From Hymenobacter sp. BT559 (lineage in GTDB: Bacteria > Bacteroidota > Bacteroidia > Cytophagales > Hymenobacteraceae): a DNA stretch of 64,000 bases. Both the position numbers and the translations under genes were made by a program. The DNA lies in the NCBI RefSeq assembly GCF_016427535.1, contig NZ_JAELXV010000007.1:124001-188000 (forward strand). Direction: 5' to 3'. How positions within the stretch are numbered: position 1 is the first letter of the stretch; each line of letters opens with the position of its first letter. The notes under the pieces are model-generated. The model saw only the letters and a list, made by a program, of their open reading frames with translations. It was not told the DNA's origin and made no database searches. Shown in pieces: positions 37,022 to 45,156 of this stretch.

Positions 37022-37453
37022 ATGCTTACACCTCGTCTATTCGGCCAGTTTAGCTACGCGGCCCTGCTCCTGTTTACCAGCAGCTGCGCCCTTTTTCACC
37101 GCCACCGCGATGATGCACCGGCCCCGCCACCCGTAGTGGTCGAAACCGTGCGCACCCCCGACTCGCCCACCCCGCCCAAAGCCGCCCGTGACCTTGCCGA
37201 TGCCATGACCACCGTGCTGCGCCTGCCCGCCGACAAAACGGGTCCGCTGCGTCAGATTCTAAATGGCACCGTGGAGCAGGCCAACGCCGCCCGCCAGCAG
37301 TACGCCGCCCAGTCGCCTCAGCTCAACGCCGAGCTTCAGCGCATCAATGCTAAGTCAGCCAGCCAGCTACGGACCCTCCTAGGCCCCACCAAATACAAAG
37401 AGCTGCAAACCAAGCAAGCCCAGATTCAGGCCGAGATGCAGCAGCGGCAGTAA
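37022..37453 (+). CDS. Small lipoprotein with helical domain
   Basis: A 143-residue lipoprotein: signal peptide and lipobox (LFTSSC, Cys at 22), a Pro-rich linker, then a helical domain (LADAMTTVLRLPADKTGPLRQIL to the Gln-rich end). LLGPTKYKELQTKQAQIQAEM resembles Spy/CpxP-like periplasmic helical proteins, though that is only a resemblance. The protein at 40938 shares this style (an LxxILxPxQYKxY-type motif). Function unknown. Confidence 0.7.
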   Translation: MLTPRLFGQFSYAALLLFTSSCALFHRHRDDAPAPPPVVVETVRTPDSPTPPKAARDLADAMTTVLRLPADKTGPLRQILNGTVEQANAARQQYAAQSPQLNAELQRINAKSASQLRTLLGPTKYKELQTKQAQIQAEMQQRQ

Positions 37454-37569
37454 AGGATTACGGCTCTTTTAGCGAGAGGCAGCCAAATAGGTAGCAGCGG
37501 GCTTTCATAATGTCTGATACCCGCTGCCACCAGCGTAATTCCATTCGTTCTTGTTTACTCTGCTTACTG

Positions 37570-39015
37570 CTACAAATACTTCAGCAGCCAGCCTATCAGG
37601 CGCTTCACTCCCGAGTTGTAAGGTGGGTACATGGTTTTGATACCGGTGCGGCCTATGCGCTGCTGCAGCACCGACTTCTCGTTGCTGAATGCCAAGAAGC
37701 CAGCGTGGCCGTGCGCCTTGCCCAGGCCCGAGTTGCCGACGCCGCCGAAGGGTAGCTCGGGGTGCGCCAGCTGGATGATGGTTTCGTTGACCGCCGCGCC
37801 ACCCGCCGTGATGTTATCTAGCAGGTAGCGGCGATTCTCCTTACTGGTCGTGAACACGTATTGCGCCAACGGCTTCAAGCGAGCGTTGACGTAAGCGGCT
37901 ATATCGGGCAGTGTAGCGAAGGCGATGACGGGCAGGACAGGTCCAAAAATCTCTTCTTCCAGCACGGCCGCGCCCGCGGGCACATCGGTGAGGATGGTGG
38001 GCTCGATGTAGCACTGCTGCTCATCAACGCCGCCCCCCGTGGCCACGGTAGCGCCACGCATTTCGGCATCTTCGAGCAAGCGGGCCACACGGGCGTAGTG
38101 GTGCTCGTTTACGATGCGGGCATAAGACTTGGACTGCTTTACGCCTTCGCCTTCGGCATTATAGTACCTAACAATGGCCGCCTTCATCTCGGCCACCAGG
38201 CCGGCCTGGGCGCTGGCCTGCACCAGTACGTAGTCGGGCGCCACGCAGGTTTGGCCAGCGTTGAGAAACTTGCCCCACACTATTTTCTCGGCGGCGTCGC
38301 GTAGGTTGGCGGTGTCGTCTACGATGGCCGGGCTTTTGCCGCCCAGTTCTAGCGTCACGCTGCTGAGGTGCTCGGCCGCGGCGCGCATTACTATCTTACC
38401 TATCTGGGGCGAGCCGGTGAAGAAAATATGGTCCCAGGGCAGGCGCAGCAGTTCGGTGGCTACTTCTTTGCCGCCTTCGGCCACCCACACTTCATTGGCG
38501 GGAAACAAGTCTTGGCACAACCGGCGCAGCAGCGCCGAGGTAGCCGGCGTTTGCTCGGCGGGCTTGATAACCACAGCGTTGCCGGCCGCAATGGCCGATA
38601 TCAGCGGGTCGATGGCCAGGTAAAAGGGGTAGTTCCAGGGCGCGATGATGAGCACCACGCCCTTGGGCTCGACCTGCACCCAGCTTTTGGTGCCCATCAG
38701 GGCCAGCGGGGTGCCCACGCGGCGCGGCGCCAGCCAGCGCCCTAGGTGGCGGCTGGTGTGCTTGAGCTCGACCAGCGAGGCCCAGATTTCGGTTACGTCG
38801 GTTTCGGCGGGCGGCTTGCGAAAATCCTGGTACAACGCCTGCTGAATATCAGCACGGTGCGCCGTGAGCCAATCGGCTAGCCGCTGCAGGCGCTGGCGGC
38901 GGGCAGTGGCAGCTTCGCGGCGCAGGGCTGGGGCCTGTGCCCGCAGCGCGTCGAACTGGGCTTGAAAGCGATTGGGAGCGCCGGCGAGCGCAGTAGCAAG
39001 GGGGTCAGCAGTCAT
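37570..39015 (-). CDS. Aldehyde dehydrogenase, class 3 type
   Basis: An NAD(P)-dependent aldehyde dehydrogenase of 481 residues. VLIIAPWNYPFYLAIDPLISAIAAGNAVVIKPAEQTP is the cofactor-binding region, FFTGSPQIGKIVM the Rossmann turn, LELGGKSPAIV holds the general base Glu and GQTCVAPDYV the catalytic Cys. The C-terminus ends in hydrophobic-basic NSGVKRLIGWLLKYL, as in class 3 fatty aldehyde enzymes that associate with membranes. The ATG at 39015 was chosen; an ATG two codons earlier is possible. Confidence 0.93.
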   Translation of the reverse strand: MTADPLATALAGAPNRFQAQFDALRAQAPALRREAATARRQRLQRLADWLTAHRADIQQALYQDFRKPPAETDVTEIWASLVELKHTSRHLGRWLAPRRVGTPLALMGTKSWVQVEPKGVVLIIAPWNYPFYLAIDPLISAIAAGNAVVIKPAEQTPATSALLRRLCQDLFPANEVWVAEGGKEVATELLRLPWDHIFFTGSPQIGKIVMRAAAEHLSSVTLELGGKSPAIVDDTANLRDAAEKIVWGKFLNAGQTCVAPDYVLVQASAQAGLVAEMKAAIVRYYNAEGEGVKQSKSYARIVNEHHYARVARLLEDAEMRGATVATGGGVDEQQCYIEPTILTDVPAGAAVLEEEIFGPVLPVIAFATLPDIAAYVNARLKPLAQYVFTTSKENRRYLLDNITAGGAAVNETIIQLAHPELPFGGVGNSGLGKAHGHAGFLAFSNEKSVLQQRIGRTGIKTMYPPYNSGVKRLIGWLLKYL

Positions 39016-39122
39016 CTTCACAGCGCTTCCTAACGGCGAAGCCTCAACACTAGTTGCCTGTATTACTGCCTACTACATCTGGTTTTCATCTTTGCAAATG
39101 CGCCAGGATATTATGCCTAAGT

Positions 39123-39130
39123 TATCTTTG
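39123..39130 (+). promoter_or_regulatory. -7 promoter box upstream of the PAP2 gene
   Basis: TATCTTTG matches TAnnTTTG exactly, 81 bases before the PAP2 start. Confidence 0.45.
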
Positions 39131-39210
39131 CCAAAATATTATACGGCCGAGTCCGTCACTGTTCCGGCCCGAAGCAACGTGCGGGTGAGTAGTTATTTAG
39201 TTTAAAAGTT

Positions 39211-40392
39211 TTGGTAAAGTTTACGTTTTCCTGCCACCCGGGCCGGTGGCTATTGGGAGTTTTTTGGGCGCTGGCTGTGTCGGCCAGCGCCACGCCTAGG
39301 TCGGCAGTAGCGTACCCCGCCGATTCGAGCCAGGTAGCCGCCGCCGATACCACCAGCCGCCTCGCGGCCGACCTGGCTGCCCCCGCCGACTCGGGCAAGC
39401 TGAAAGTAAAAGTGAAGCCGGGGCACCGCCCCTGGCGCACCGACTACACGGTGGCGCCTGGCGTCACGTACCACTACGAGCGGCCGGGGCAGCTGCGCTG
39501 GCTGCTGCACATTCCGCGCGACCTAGTGCAGTTTCCGGGCACTTACTTTAAGCGCGACAACGTACCGGCGTTTGTGGCCATTGCCCTGGGCTCGGCAGCG
39601 CTGTATGCTTTCGATGACCAAATTATTCGCGGGTCTCAGCGCTTTGGCCGCTACATCGGCCTCGACAATGCCGATGTCAAGCGCAACCTGTTTTACATCC
39701 CCGTGCGCCTGGGCAGCACCAAAGTACCGATAGAGATGCAGGTGCCCGATAACCTCAACACCACGTTTTATTTTCTTGGTGATGGCTGGACGCACCTTAG
39801 TATTGCCACCTCCTTTTTGGCCTATGGGATAATTAAGAAAGATAACCGCGCTTCGCAAACGGCCTCGCAGCTCGGCGAAGCCATCCTGAGCACGGGCTTG
39901 GTGGTGCAGGCACTCAAGCGCACGACTGGCCGCCAAAGTCCCTTCCGCGCCACCCAGGACCGGGGCCGCTGGTTTTTCCTGCCGTCCTACAACACGTACC
40001 AAAATAATGTATCGAACTACGATGCCTTCCCGACCGGGCACCTCGCCACGGCCATGGCTACGGTCACGGTTATCGCCGAGAACTACCCTGAGTACAAGTT
40101 CATTCGCCCGGTAGGCTACAGCCTCATGGGCGTGCTCGGCTACGCCATGCTCAACAACGGCGTGCACTGGGCCAGCGACTACCCCCTAGGTATTGCCCTG
40201 GGCTATGGCTTCGCCAAGATAGCCGTGCGCAACGGCCGCACCCGCGTGCCCGAGCCCACCGCCCCTAGCCTAGAGGGCGGCACGGGCTGGCAAGCACCTA
40301 AGCACCCCCGCCCCTGGTACCGGCAGCCGCAGCTTAGTCCCTACAGCCTAGGGCCCTTTCAGGGCCTGAGTGTCAGCTGGATGCCTAGGTAA
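39211..40392 (+). CDS. PAP2-family phosphatase, exported
   Basis: A 393-residue protein with an N-terminal signal sequence (WLLGVFWALAVSASA). The phosphatase signature is in three parts: LKRTTGRQSPFR, FPTGHLATAM and a final HWASDYPLG with the catalytic His and Asp. This architecture (about 190 N-terminal residues before the motif) is usual for Bacteroidota outer-membrane or periplasmic PAP2 proteins that act on lipid phosphates such as undecaprenyl-PP or lipid A. The start is a TTG; I see no ATG in frame that keeps the signal peptide. Its stop overlaps a -7 box for the next gene. Confidence 0.85.
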   Translation: MVKFTFSCHPGRWLLGVFWALAVSASATPRSAVAYPADSSQVAAADTTSRLAADLAAPADSGKLKVKVKPGHRPWRTDYTVAPGVTYHYERPGQLRWLLHIPRDLVQFPGTYFKRDNVPAFVAIALGSAALYAFDDQIIRGSQRFGRYIGLDNADVKRNLFYIPVRLGSTKVPIEMQVPDNLNTTFYFLGDGWTHLSIATSFLAYGIIKKDNRASQTASQLGEAILSTGLVVQALKRTTGRQSPFRATQDRGRWFFLPSYNTYQNNVSNYDAFPTGHLATAMATVTVIAENYPEYKFIRPVGYSLMGVLGYAMLNNGVHWASDYPLGIALGYGFAKIAVRNGRTRVPEPTAPSLEGGTGWQAPKHPRPWYRQPQLSPYSLGPFQGLSVSWMPR

Positions 40393-40397
40393 CTTTG
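40390..40397 (+). promoter_or_regulatory. -7 promoter box overlapping the PAP2 stop codon
   Basis: TAACTTTG matches TAnnTTTG exactly. Its first three bases are the TAA stop of the PAP2 gene. The next gene starts at 40475. Confidence 0.45.
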
Positions 40398-40474
40398 CGA
40401 TTTTGGGTAGTGGTGCAACCATTGGCAGCCCGGCGGGCATCTAGAAGTACCTTCTAGCTTGCCTTTCTGGGCTT

Positions 40475-40843
40475 ATGAAAACTGCTACATTATCCTTTCT
40501 CCTAGGTGCGCTGCTGCTTGGCGCCGGCAGCTGCACCAAAGATGCTGACCCTGAACTACTCTGCGCGCCTACCAGCAGCTATGCCAAGCCGGTAACTGAC
40601 CTGGAAGGAGTTATCAGACTCGACCAAACGCTGCAGCAATACGTGGTTTGGCGGGCCATTCCTGGCACCTATGACTCGGTAGACGTTGGCGTGGTATGCG
40701 GCGACCTGCCCACCCACCTAAAAGCAGCCGACACTAAGGTGCGCTTCAGCGGCATTTACCGCGGCTATGGGCGGTCGGCCCCTACCTCGCCAGCCGGCAC
40801 CACCTATTACTACTTAGAAATAAGCAACATAGCGAAGCTCTGA
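40475..40843 (+). CDS. Small hypothetical lipoprotein
   Basis: A 122-residue protein with signal peptide and lipobox (LGAGSC, Cys at 20). The mature part has two further Cys (LLCAP, VVCGD) that could pair, and a beta-rich C-terminus (TKVRFSGIYRGYG, TTYYYLEISNI). Several Bacteroidota lipoproteins have this size and shape, but I know no function. A strong terminator follows. Confidence 0.7.
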   Translation: MKTATLSFLLGALLLGAGSCTKDADPELLCAPTSSYAKPVTDLEGVIRLDQTLQQYVVWRAIPGTYDSVDVGVVCGDLPTHLKAADTKVRFSGIYRGYGRSAPTSPAGTTYYYLEISNIAKL

Positions 40844-40865
40844 ATTAGTATTAGCGCCGTGCCTT

Positions 40866-40914
40866 TTGCCAAAAAAAGAGCCCTAGGTTGACCTAGGGCT
40901 CTTTTTTTGGCAAA
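40866..40914. terminator. Bidirectional terminator
   Basis: A long perfect stem: GCCAAAAAAAGAGCCCTAGG and its complement around a short TTGA loop, with A and T runs on both sides. It separates convergent genes ending at 40843 and 40938. The stem contains CCTAGG twice. Confidence 0.93.
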
Positions 40915-40937
40915 GCGTTAATTGCCCAGCGAGTGGC

Positions 40938-41594
40938 TTAGAACAAGCCTTTCTTCACCGTGCGGTTGCCGTCTTCGTCAATTTTGATTTTAGTGCCGTC
41001 GGCGCGCTTGATTTTTACCGAGCCATCGTCACTGCGCTTGATTTTGGCGCCGTTGTTATACTTCACTTTGTGGTCGTCGTCGTCGTTTTCCAGCTTCTTG
41101 ATGCCCGAGCCCTGGCCCACGCGGGCACCTAGGCTGGGCTTGGCAGTGGTAGTCGTCGTCACTACTGTGGCCGTGTACGGGCCCTCATAGTAAGTACCTT
41201 GGCTAGCCGTGTAGGTTTTATACTGCGCCGGGTCCACGATGCTTTTTACCTCGCTGGTGGTTTGGTCATTCACGGCCTTGAGGGCAGCGTAGCGGCCAGT
41301 AGTATCGGTAGCGTAGCGCGTGTCGAGGTCGCGCAGGGCGCGGCCGCGGGTGTAGTACGCATTCTGGAGGCGGGTTTTGATGGCCGCGTCAGAGGCTTTC
41401 AGGTCGGCGGCTACCTGGTTGGCCAGTGCATCGGCCGAGGTGCGGTAGGCAACCGTGTCGATGGTCGTGGTGGTGGTAGTTTGTTCGCCACCGGGCACGG
41501 CCGTGGTTTCGGTAGTCTCAGTGGTCTTTTCCTGCGAGCAAGAGGCAGTGGCGAAGGCCGCAGCGGCGGCCAGCAGAAGGTGTTTAGTAGTCAT
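40938..41594 (-). CDS. Lipoprotein with Thr-rich linker and charged repeat tail
   Basis: A 218-residue lipoprotein (ATASC, Cys at 19). A Thr/Glu-rich linker leads to a helical domain (about 48-130) that ends in VDPAQYKTYTASQ, similar to the protein at 37022. The last 45 residues are a short repeat of basic-acidic beta units: VKYNNGAKIKRSDDGSVKIKR, then ADGTKIKIDEDGNRTVKK. The tail may bind a surface or polyanion; this is inference. I recognise no family. Confidence 0.7.
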   Translation of the reverse strand: MTTKHLLLAAAAAFATASCSQEKTTETTETTAVPGGEQTTTTTTIDTVAYRTSADALANQVAADLKASDAAIKTRLQNAYYTRGRALRDLDTRYATDTTGRYAALKAVNDQTTSEVKSIVDPAQYKTYTASQGTYYEGPYTATVVTTTTTAKPSLGARVGQGSGIKKLENDDDDHKVKYNNGAKIKRSDDGSVKIKRADGTKIKIDEDGNRTVKKGLF

Positions 41595-41723
41595 CGGGAA
41601 AGAATAGCTAGTAAAAAAAAGCGCGGCACTAGGCCACAGCGCCTGATACGAAGCGCTACGAACGAAGTTGCCAGCCCGCTATTAACGGATTGGCAACCAA
41701 TATTCTTAGCGCCTAGGTCGGCA

Positions 41724-42593
41724 CTAGGCATTTACGACCGAGCCACCGTTGGGGTGCAGCGTCTGGCCCGAGAAATAGGAGGCGTCTTCTGAAGCCAAGA
41801 ACACATAGGCAGGTGCAACTTCGGAGGGCTGGCCGGCGCGGCCCATGGGCACGTCTTTACCAAAAAAGGGCAGCTTGAGCAAGCCTGCGGCCGTTACGAA
41901 AGGCGTCCAAATGGGGCCGGGCGCTACCGAGTTTACCCGAATGCCCTTCTTCACAAGCTGCAGCGATAAAGCCCGCGTAAATGCCTCGATGGCGCCTTTG
42001 GTAGAGGTGTAGTCGAGCAACTGCTCGTTGCCCTTGTAGGCATTCACCGAAGTGGTATTGATGATGGCCGCCCCTTCCTTCAGGTGCTTCAGCGCCGTGC
42101 GCGTGATGCGGAACATGGCGATGATGTTGAGGTTGAAGATGCTATCTAGCTCCTCGTTAGTGATTTCTTCGAGCGAATCGTGCCAGTTTTGCTCGGCGGC
42201 GTTGTTGACGAGCACATCGAGCTGGCCGTACTCTGCTACGGTGCGCTCTACTATTTCTTCGCAAAAAGCGGGTACTTTGAGGTCGCCGGGCAGCAGCAGG
42301 CAGTGGCGACCTTCGGCCTGCACTAGCTGCTGCGTTTTTTCAGCATCTTCCTGCTCGCTAGGCATGTACACGATGGCTACGTTGGCGCCTTCGCGAGCAA
42401 AGTGCACGGCCACGGCCCGGCCAATGCCCGAGTCGCCGCCCGTAATGAGGGCCACTTTATTCAGCAACTTATCGGCGCCTTTGTAACCCTCGCGGATGTA
42501 TTCGGGCTCGGGCGTCATTTTGTGTTCGAGGCCGGGGTGACCGGCGCCGGCATCCTGCTTTTGGGGCGGGAAGATGGTGGGTTTGTCAGACAT
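41724..42593 (-). CDS. SDR-family oxidoreductase, general-stress type
   Basis: A 289-residue classical short-chain dehydrogenase with a ~40-residue N-terminal extension (FPPQKQDAGAGHPGLEHKM) typical of the YhdF/YghA/GsiB-neighbour group. Cofactor motif TGGDSGIGRA near 52, NNAAEQ, catalytic Ser in NTTSVNAY and YTSTKGA (Tyr/Lys), and the C-terminal FLASEDASYFSGQTLHPNGG. It stands alone. Substrate unknown; relatives are linked to stress and biofilms. Confidence 0.9.
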   Translation of the reverse strand: MSDKPTIFPPQKQDAGAGHPGLEHKMTPEPEYIREGYKGADKLLNKVALITGGDSGIGRAVAVHFAREGANVAIVYMPSEQEDAEKTQQLVQAEGRHCLLLPGDLKVPAFCEEIVERTVAEYGQLDVLVNNAAEQNWHDSLEEITNEELDSIFNLNIIAMFRITRTALKHLKEGAAIINTTSVNAYKGNEQLLDYTSTKGAIEAFTRALSLQLVKKGIRVNSVAPGPIWTPFVTAAGLLKLPFFGKDVPMGRAGQPSEVAPAYVFLASEDASYFSGQTLHPNGGSVVNA

Positions 42594-42934
42594 AGAAAGG
42601 GAAAGTGAGTGTTACCGAGGAGCTTCAACGCAAGAATTCCCATCGGGTTAGCTCAAGTGTACAGGCACACTGGCAGATTTTAGCCGATGCCGCTTTCCTT
42701 TTGTCCACATTCTACCTGGCACCTAGGCAGGCCCTATGCTCATCAATCTTGCGGACAGCACCATTACACTGCTCCCTTTATCAAGGCAAACTCAAAAGGT
42801 CATGCAGTGCGCAGCGAAGCATCTCGCGTGCTGACGTCTGCTAACGTTAGAGATTACTGCGCCACGCAAGATGCTTCGCTGCGCGCTGCATGACCTTACT
42901 TACTGCCGCAGGACAGACCTTGGCCTCCAACAAC
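42594..42934. other. Intergenic region carrying a palindrome
   Basis: 341 bases between two minus-strand genes. It contains the family-A palindrome at 42796-42897 and one CCTAGG near 42721. Short frames here do not look like real proteins. Confidence 0.6.
42796..42897. repeat. Palindrome (family A, copy 3)
   Basis: Left arm 42796-42830 and right arm 42863-42897 are 35 bases each and complementary with a few mismatches; they read AAGGTCATGCAGTGCGCAGC / GAAGCATCTCGCGTG. The right arm is almost identical to that of the copy at 16528, ~26 kb away. Confidence 0.92.
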
Positions 42935-44047
42935 CTAGGGAGCGGGCGTAGTCGGCGAGGCCGGCACGGCGGGCGGCGTGGCTACGGGCGCCTTGGGCGG
43001 GTGGTAACCAGGGCGGCGCTCCTGAGCCTTACGCACGGGCGCCCGCTGGGCGGGGGGACCGTGGCTGCCGGGACGGCGCGGGTCGTTTTTGGTGGCGTCG
43101 GGGTCGGCCTCGCCGCGCTTGTCGAGGTTCTTTTCTTTGTCGTAGATGGGTGAACCGCCGTGGCTGTACTCCCGAATAAGTTCGGGCTCGGCTACTTCGG
43201 GCTCGTAGCCGGTTTCGCCGTACTGAAACACGTAGTGGCGGTAGCCTTTATAGTCCCAGTAGTTGGTCCACTCGCCCACGCGGCGGCCGTTCTCGAAATG
43301 GCCGCTCCACTCGCGCTTGCCGTCGGCGGTGTACTTCACGTAGTCGCCTTCCAGCTTGCCATTTACGTAGGGCACCACCTCCTTTATCATGGTGTTGCCG
43401 CCGTCGTAGTAGCTGATGTTGGCATCGCGCGGGAAGCCCATCTCGAAGTGCGACTTGGCCGTGAGGTTGCCCTTGACGTCGTAGCGCTCCCAGCGCAGGT
43501 GCTTGGTACCTAGGGCGTAGTAGCCCGACTCGATGACCTGGTTGTTGCGCATCCGCTTAAACGGGCCGTGCAGCACCTTGTCGGCGCTGGGGTCAAGCTC
43601 ACCGTTAGCAGCGAATATTTTGTGCTTACGCGGGTTGTAGTAGTAAGCCGCTGGCGCCATCGCGCTAGGCTGCTTGAAGTTCTTGAGGTAGTAGAAGATG
43701 ACGATTTCCTGGCTTTTGCCGGTGCCCGTCTTGTAGAAGCCCTTCTTGATGCGCTCGCCCAGGAAAAGCTTTTTCTTCTTGGGCGCCTTGTCTTTGCGTT
43801 GGGCAGTTTTTTCGGCCTCTTTGGCGGCGCGCTCCTCTTCTTTTGTCAGCACGGCCTTGCGGCCGGCGGTGCTCAGCTTAGGGTTTTTCTTGCCAGTAGT
43901 GGTGAGGGTATCGCCGGGCGCGGCGGCCCCGGCCAGCAGCGGCTGGTCGAGTTTGGAGTTAAACGATACGGTTTTGCGCATGCAGGCCCCAGCCAGCAGC
44001 AGGACAAACAACACGGCCAGGCGCGGCCCAAAACGGAGTAACGGCAT
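42935..44047 (-). CDS. YwqK/MORN-repeat-like lipoprotein
   Basis: A 370-residue lipoprotein (signal peptide, LLAGAC lipobox with Cys at 22). The middle (about 180-270) has the toxin-antitoxin 'YwqK' style beta repeats: GFPRDANISYYDGGNTMIKEVVPYVNGKLEGDY / VKYTADGKREWSGHFENGRRVGEW. The N-terminal third is Lys-rich and the C-terminal 70 residues are Pro-rich and disordered (PAVPASPTTPAP). The label antitoxin for this repeat is historical. It probably sits on the outer membrane. Confidence 0.78.
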   Translation of the reverse strand: MPLLRFGPRLAVLFVLLLAGACMRKTVSFNSKLDQPLLAGAAAPGDTLTTTGKKNPKLSTAGRKAVLTKEEERAAKEAEKTAQRKDKAPKKKKLFLGERIKKGFYKTGTGKSQEIVIFYYLKNFKQPSAMAPAAYYYNPRKHKIFAANGELDPSADKVLHGPFKRMRNNQVIESGYYALGTKHLRWERYDVKGNLTAKSHFEMGFPRDANISYYDGGNTMIKEVVPYVNGKLEGDYVKYTADGKREWSGHFENGRRVGEWTNYWDYKGYRHYVFQYGETGYEPEVAEPELIREYSHGGSPIYDKEKNLDKRGEADPDATKNDPRRPGSHGPPAQRAPVRKAQERRPGYHPPKAPVATPPAVPASPTTPAP

Positions 44048-44075
44048 TATCCTAAGCTTATTCGGCAGCCCAACG

Positions 44076-44083
44076 CAAATATA
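44076..44083 (-). promoter_or_regulatory. -7 promoter box for the YwqK-like gene
   Basis: On the minus strand TATATTTG matches TAnnTTTG exactly, 29 bases before the ATG at 44047. Confidence 0.5.
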
Positions 44084-44110
44084 TCCCTATTTGGTGCCCA
44101 GCTTTTTATC

Positions 44111-44204
44111 AATGAGTAGTGAGCAACGAGCAATGGACAGTTGACTGTAGCATCTTTTATGCCGCCATCAACGACTCATTGTTCATTGATAATTGCTCAT
44201 TACT
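44111..44204. repeat. AT-rich imperfect hairpin (family B)
   Basis: AATGAGTAGTGAGCAACGAG / CAATGG on the left and ACTCATTGTTCATTGATAAT / TGCTCATTACT on the right are imperfect inverted copies, with words shared with 26416 and 18744. The right arm encodes the last residues and stop of the cyanophycinase gene. Confidence 0.75.
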
Positions 44205-45046
44205 AAGGTGTCGCCGGCCACTAGTAGGTCTACGCTGAGGCCGCGGGCACCTAGGGGCTTGCCTTTGGGCAGCGTGGCCACGTTGTTGGCCGTTACGTGG
44301 TGGGCATCGACCACCACTACTACCTCGGTGCCGAATACCTCGGCGGGGCGGCCGGGGTGCAGCAGCAGGCCAGTTTCTTCGCTCAGGCCCAGGCCCAGCA
44401 GGTGGGGGTGAGCCAATACGGCGTGCAGCAAGCGCGGGTATCGCTCGCGCTCGATGAAGTGTTGGTCAATGAGCAGGTTGGGCAGCAACCCTAGGCCTGG
44501 TATTACCTCGATGCCGCCGCCTAGCAGGCTGCGCCAGCCGCGGCCGGCCACCAGCATTTGCTCGCCCAGGGCCGAGGCGCCGGCACTGGTGCCGGCTAGC
44601 AAAAAGCCCGCCTCATGCTGGTAGCGCTGGCGCAAAATCTCTAAGAACTGCGTGCCAGCCAGGCACTCGGTCAGCCGCTCTTGGTTGCCACCGGTCAGGA
44701 AAACCAGGCCGGCCGCTTGCAGCCGGGCCAGGGTGGCGGGCGCGTCGGCAGGGTGCTCGGCATCTACCTGCAGGTGCGCCACGTGCGGGCACCCTAGGGT
44801 GCCCAGCACGCGAGCGTAGCCAGCATGCGTGGCGGCCGGCTCGTGGGCCGTGGCGGTGGTCAGTATCTCGATGGGCGCGTGGCGGTCGGGCAGCAGCCCA
44901 GCCAGCATGGCCAGCGTGGGGTCGTCGTAGCCACCGCCCAGCAGCACAATGGTTCCTAGGGGCGCGGCGGCAGCAGAGGGCACAGAAACAGGAGTCAAAG
45001 CAGCGGAAGGAAGTGTTGCAGAGACGAAGTACGCCAAAATTGCCAC
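44183..45046 (-). CDS. Cyanophycinase-like S51 peptidase
   Basis: A 287-residue peptidase with an N-terminal signal-like segment (AILAYFVSATLPSAALT), suggesting export. LGGGYDD, FLTGGNQERL, GTSAGASALGEQM (nucleophile Ser) and LLPNLLIDQHFIERERYPRLL are the S51/cyanophycinase motifs, and GLSEETGLLL carries the Glu region. It would cleave beta-Asp-Arg dipeptides or similar. No cyanophycin synthetase is in the window. Its final residues (VMSNYQ) and stop are encoded by an AT-rich repeat arm. Confidence 0.88.
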   Translation of the reverse strand: MAILAYFVSATLPSAALTPVSVPSAAAAPLGTIVLLGGGYDDPTLAMLAGLLPDRHAPIEILTTATAHEPAATHAGYARVLGTLGCPHVAHLQVDAEHPADAPATLARLQAAGLVFLTGGNQERLTECLAGTQFLEILRQRYQHEAGFLLAGTSAGASALGEQMLVAGRGWRSLLGGGIEVIPGLGLLPNLLIDQHFIERERYPRLLHAVLAHPHLLGLGLSEETGLLLHPGRPAEVFGTEVVVVVDAHHVTANNVATLPKGKPLGARGLSVDLLVAGDTLVMSNYQ

Positions 45047-45077
45047 CTAGGCCGTGTCTTACAACGTAACTGGGCCG

Positions 45078-45085
45078 TAATTTTG
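45078..45085 (+). promoter_or_regulatory. -7 promoter box for mgtE
   Basis: TAATTTTG matches TAnnTTTG exactly, 72 bases before the mgtE ATG. Confidence 0.45.
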
Positions 45086-45156
45086 CCGGGCGCCCCAACT
45101 CTTGCCTAGCGAAACACTCATCCCTACCGACATTTTTCGGTTTTTACGCCCTGCCT

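Noticed and set aside
42605..42844. 79-residue frame in the intergenic region
   Set aside because: It runs through the family-A palindrome and shows no conserved character.
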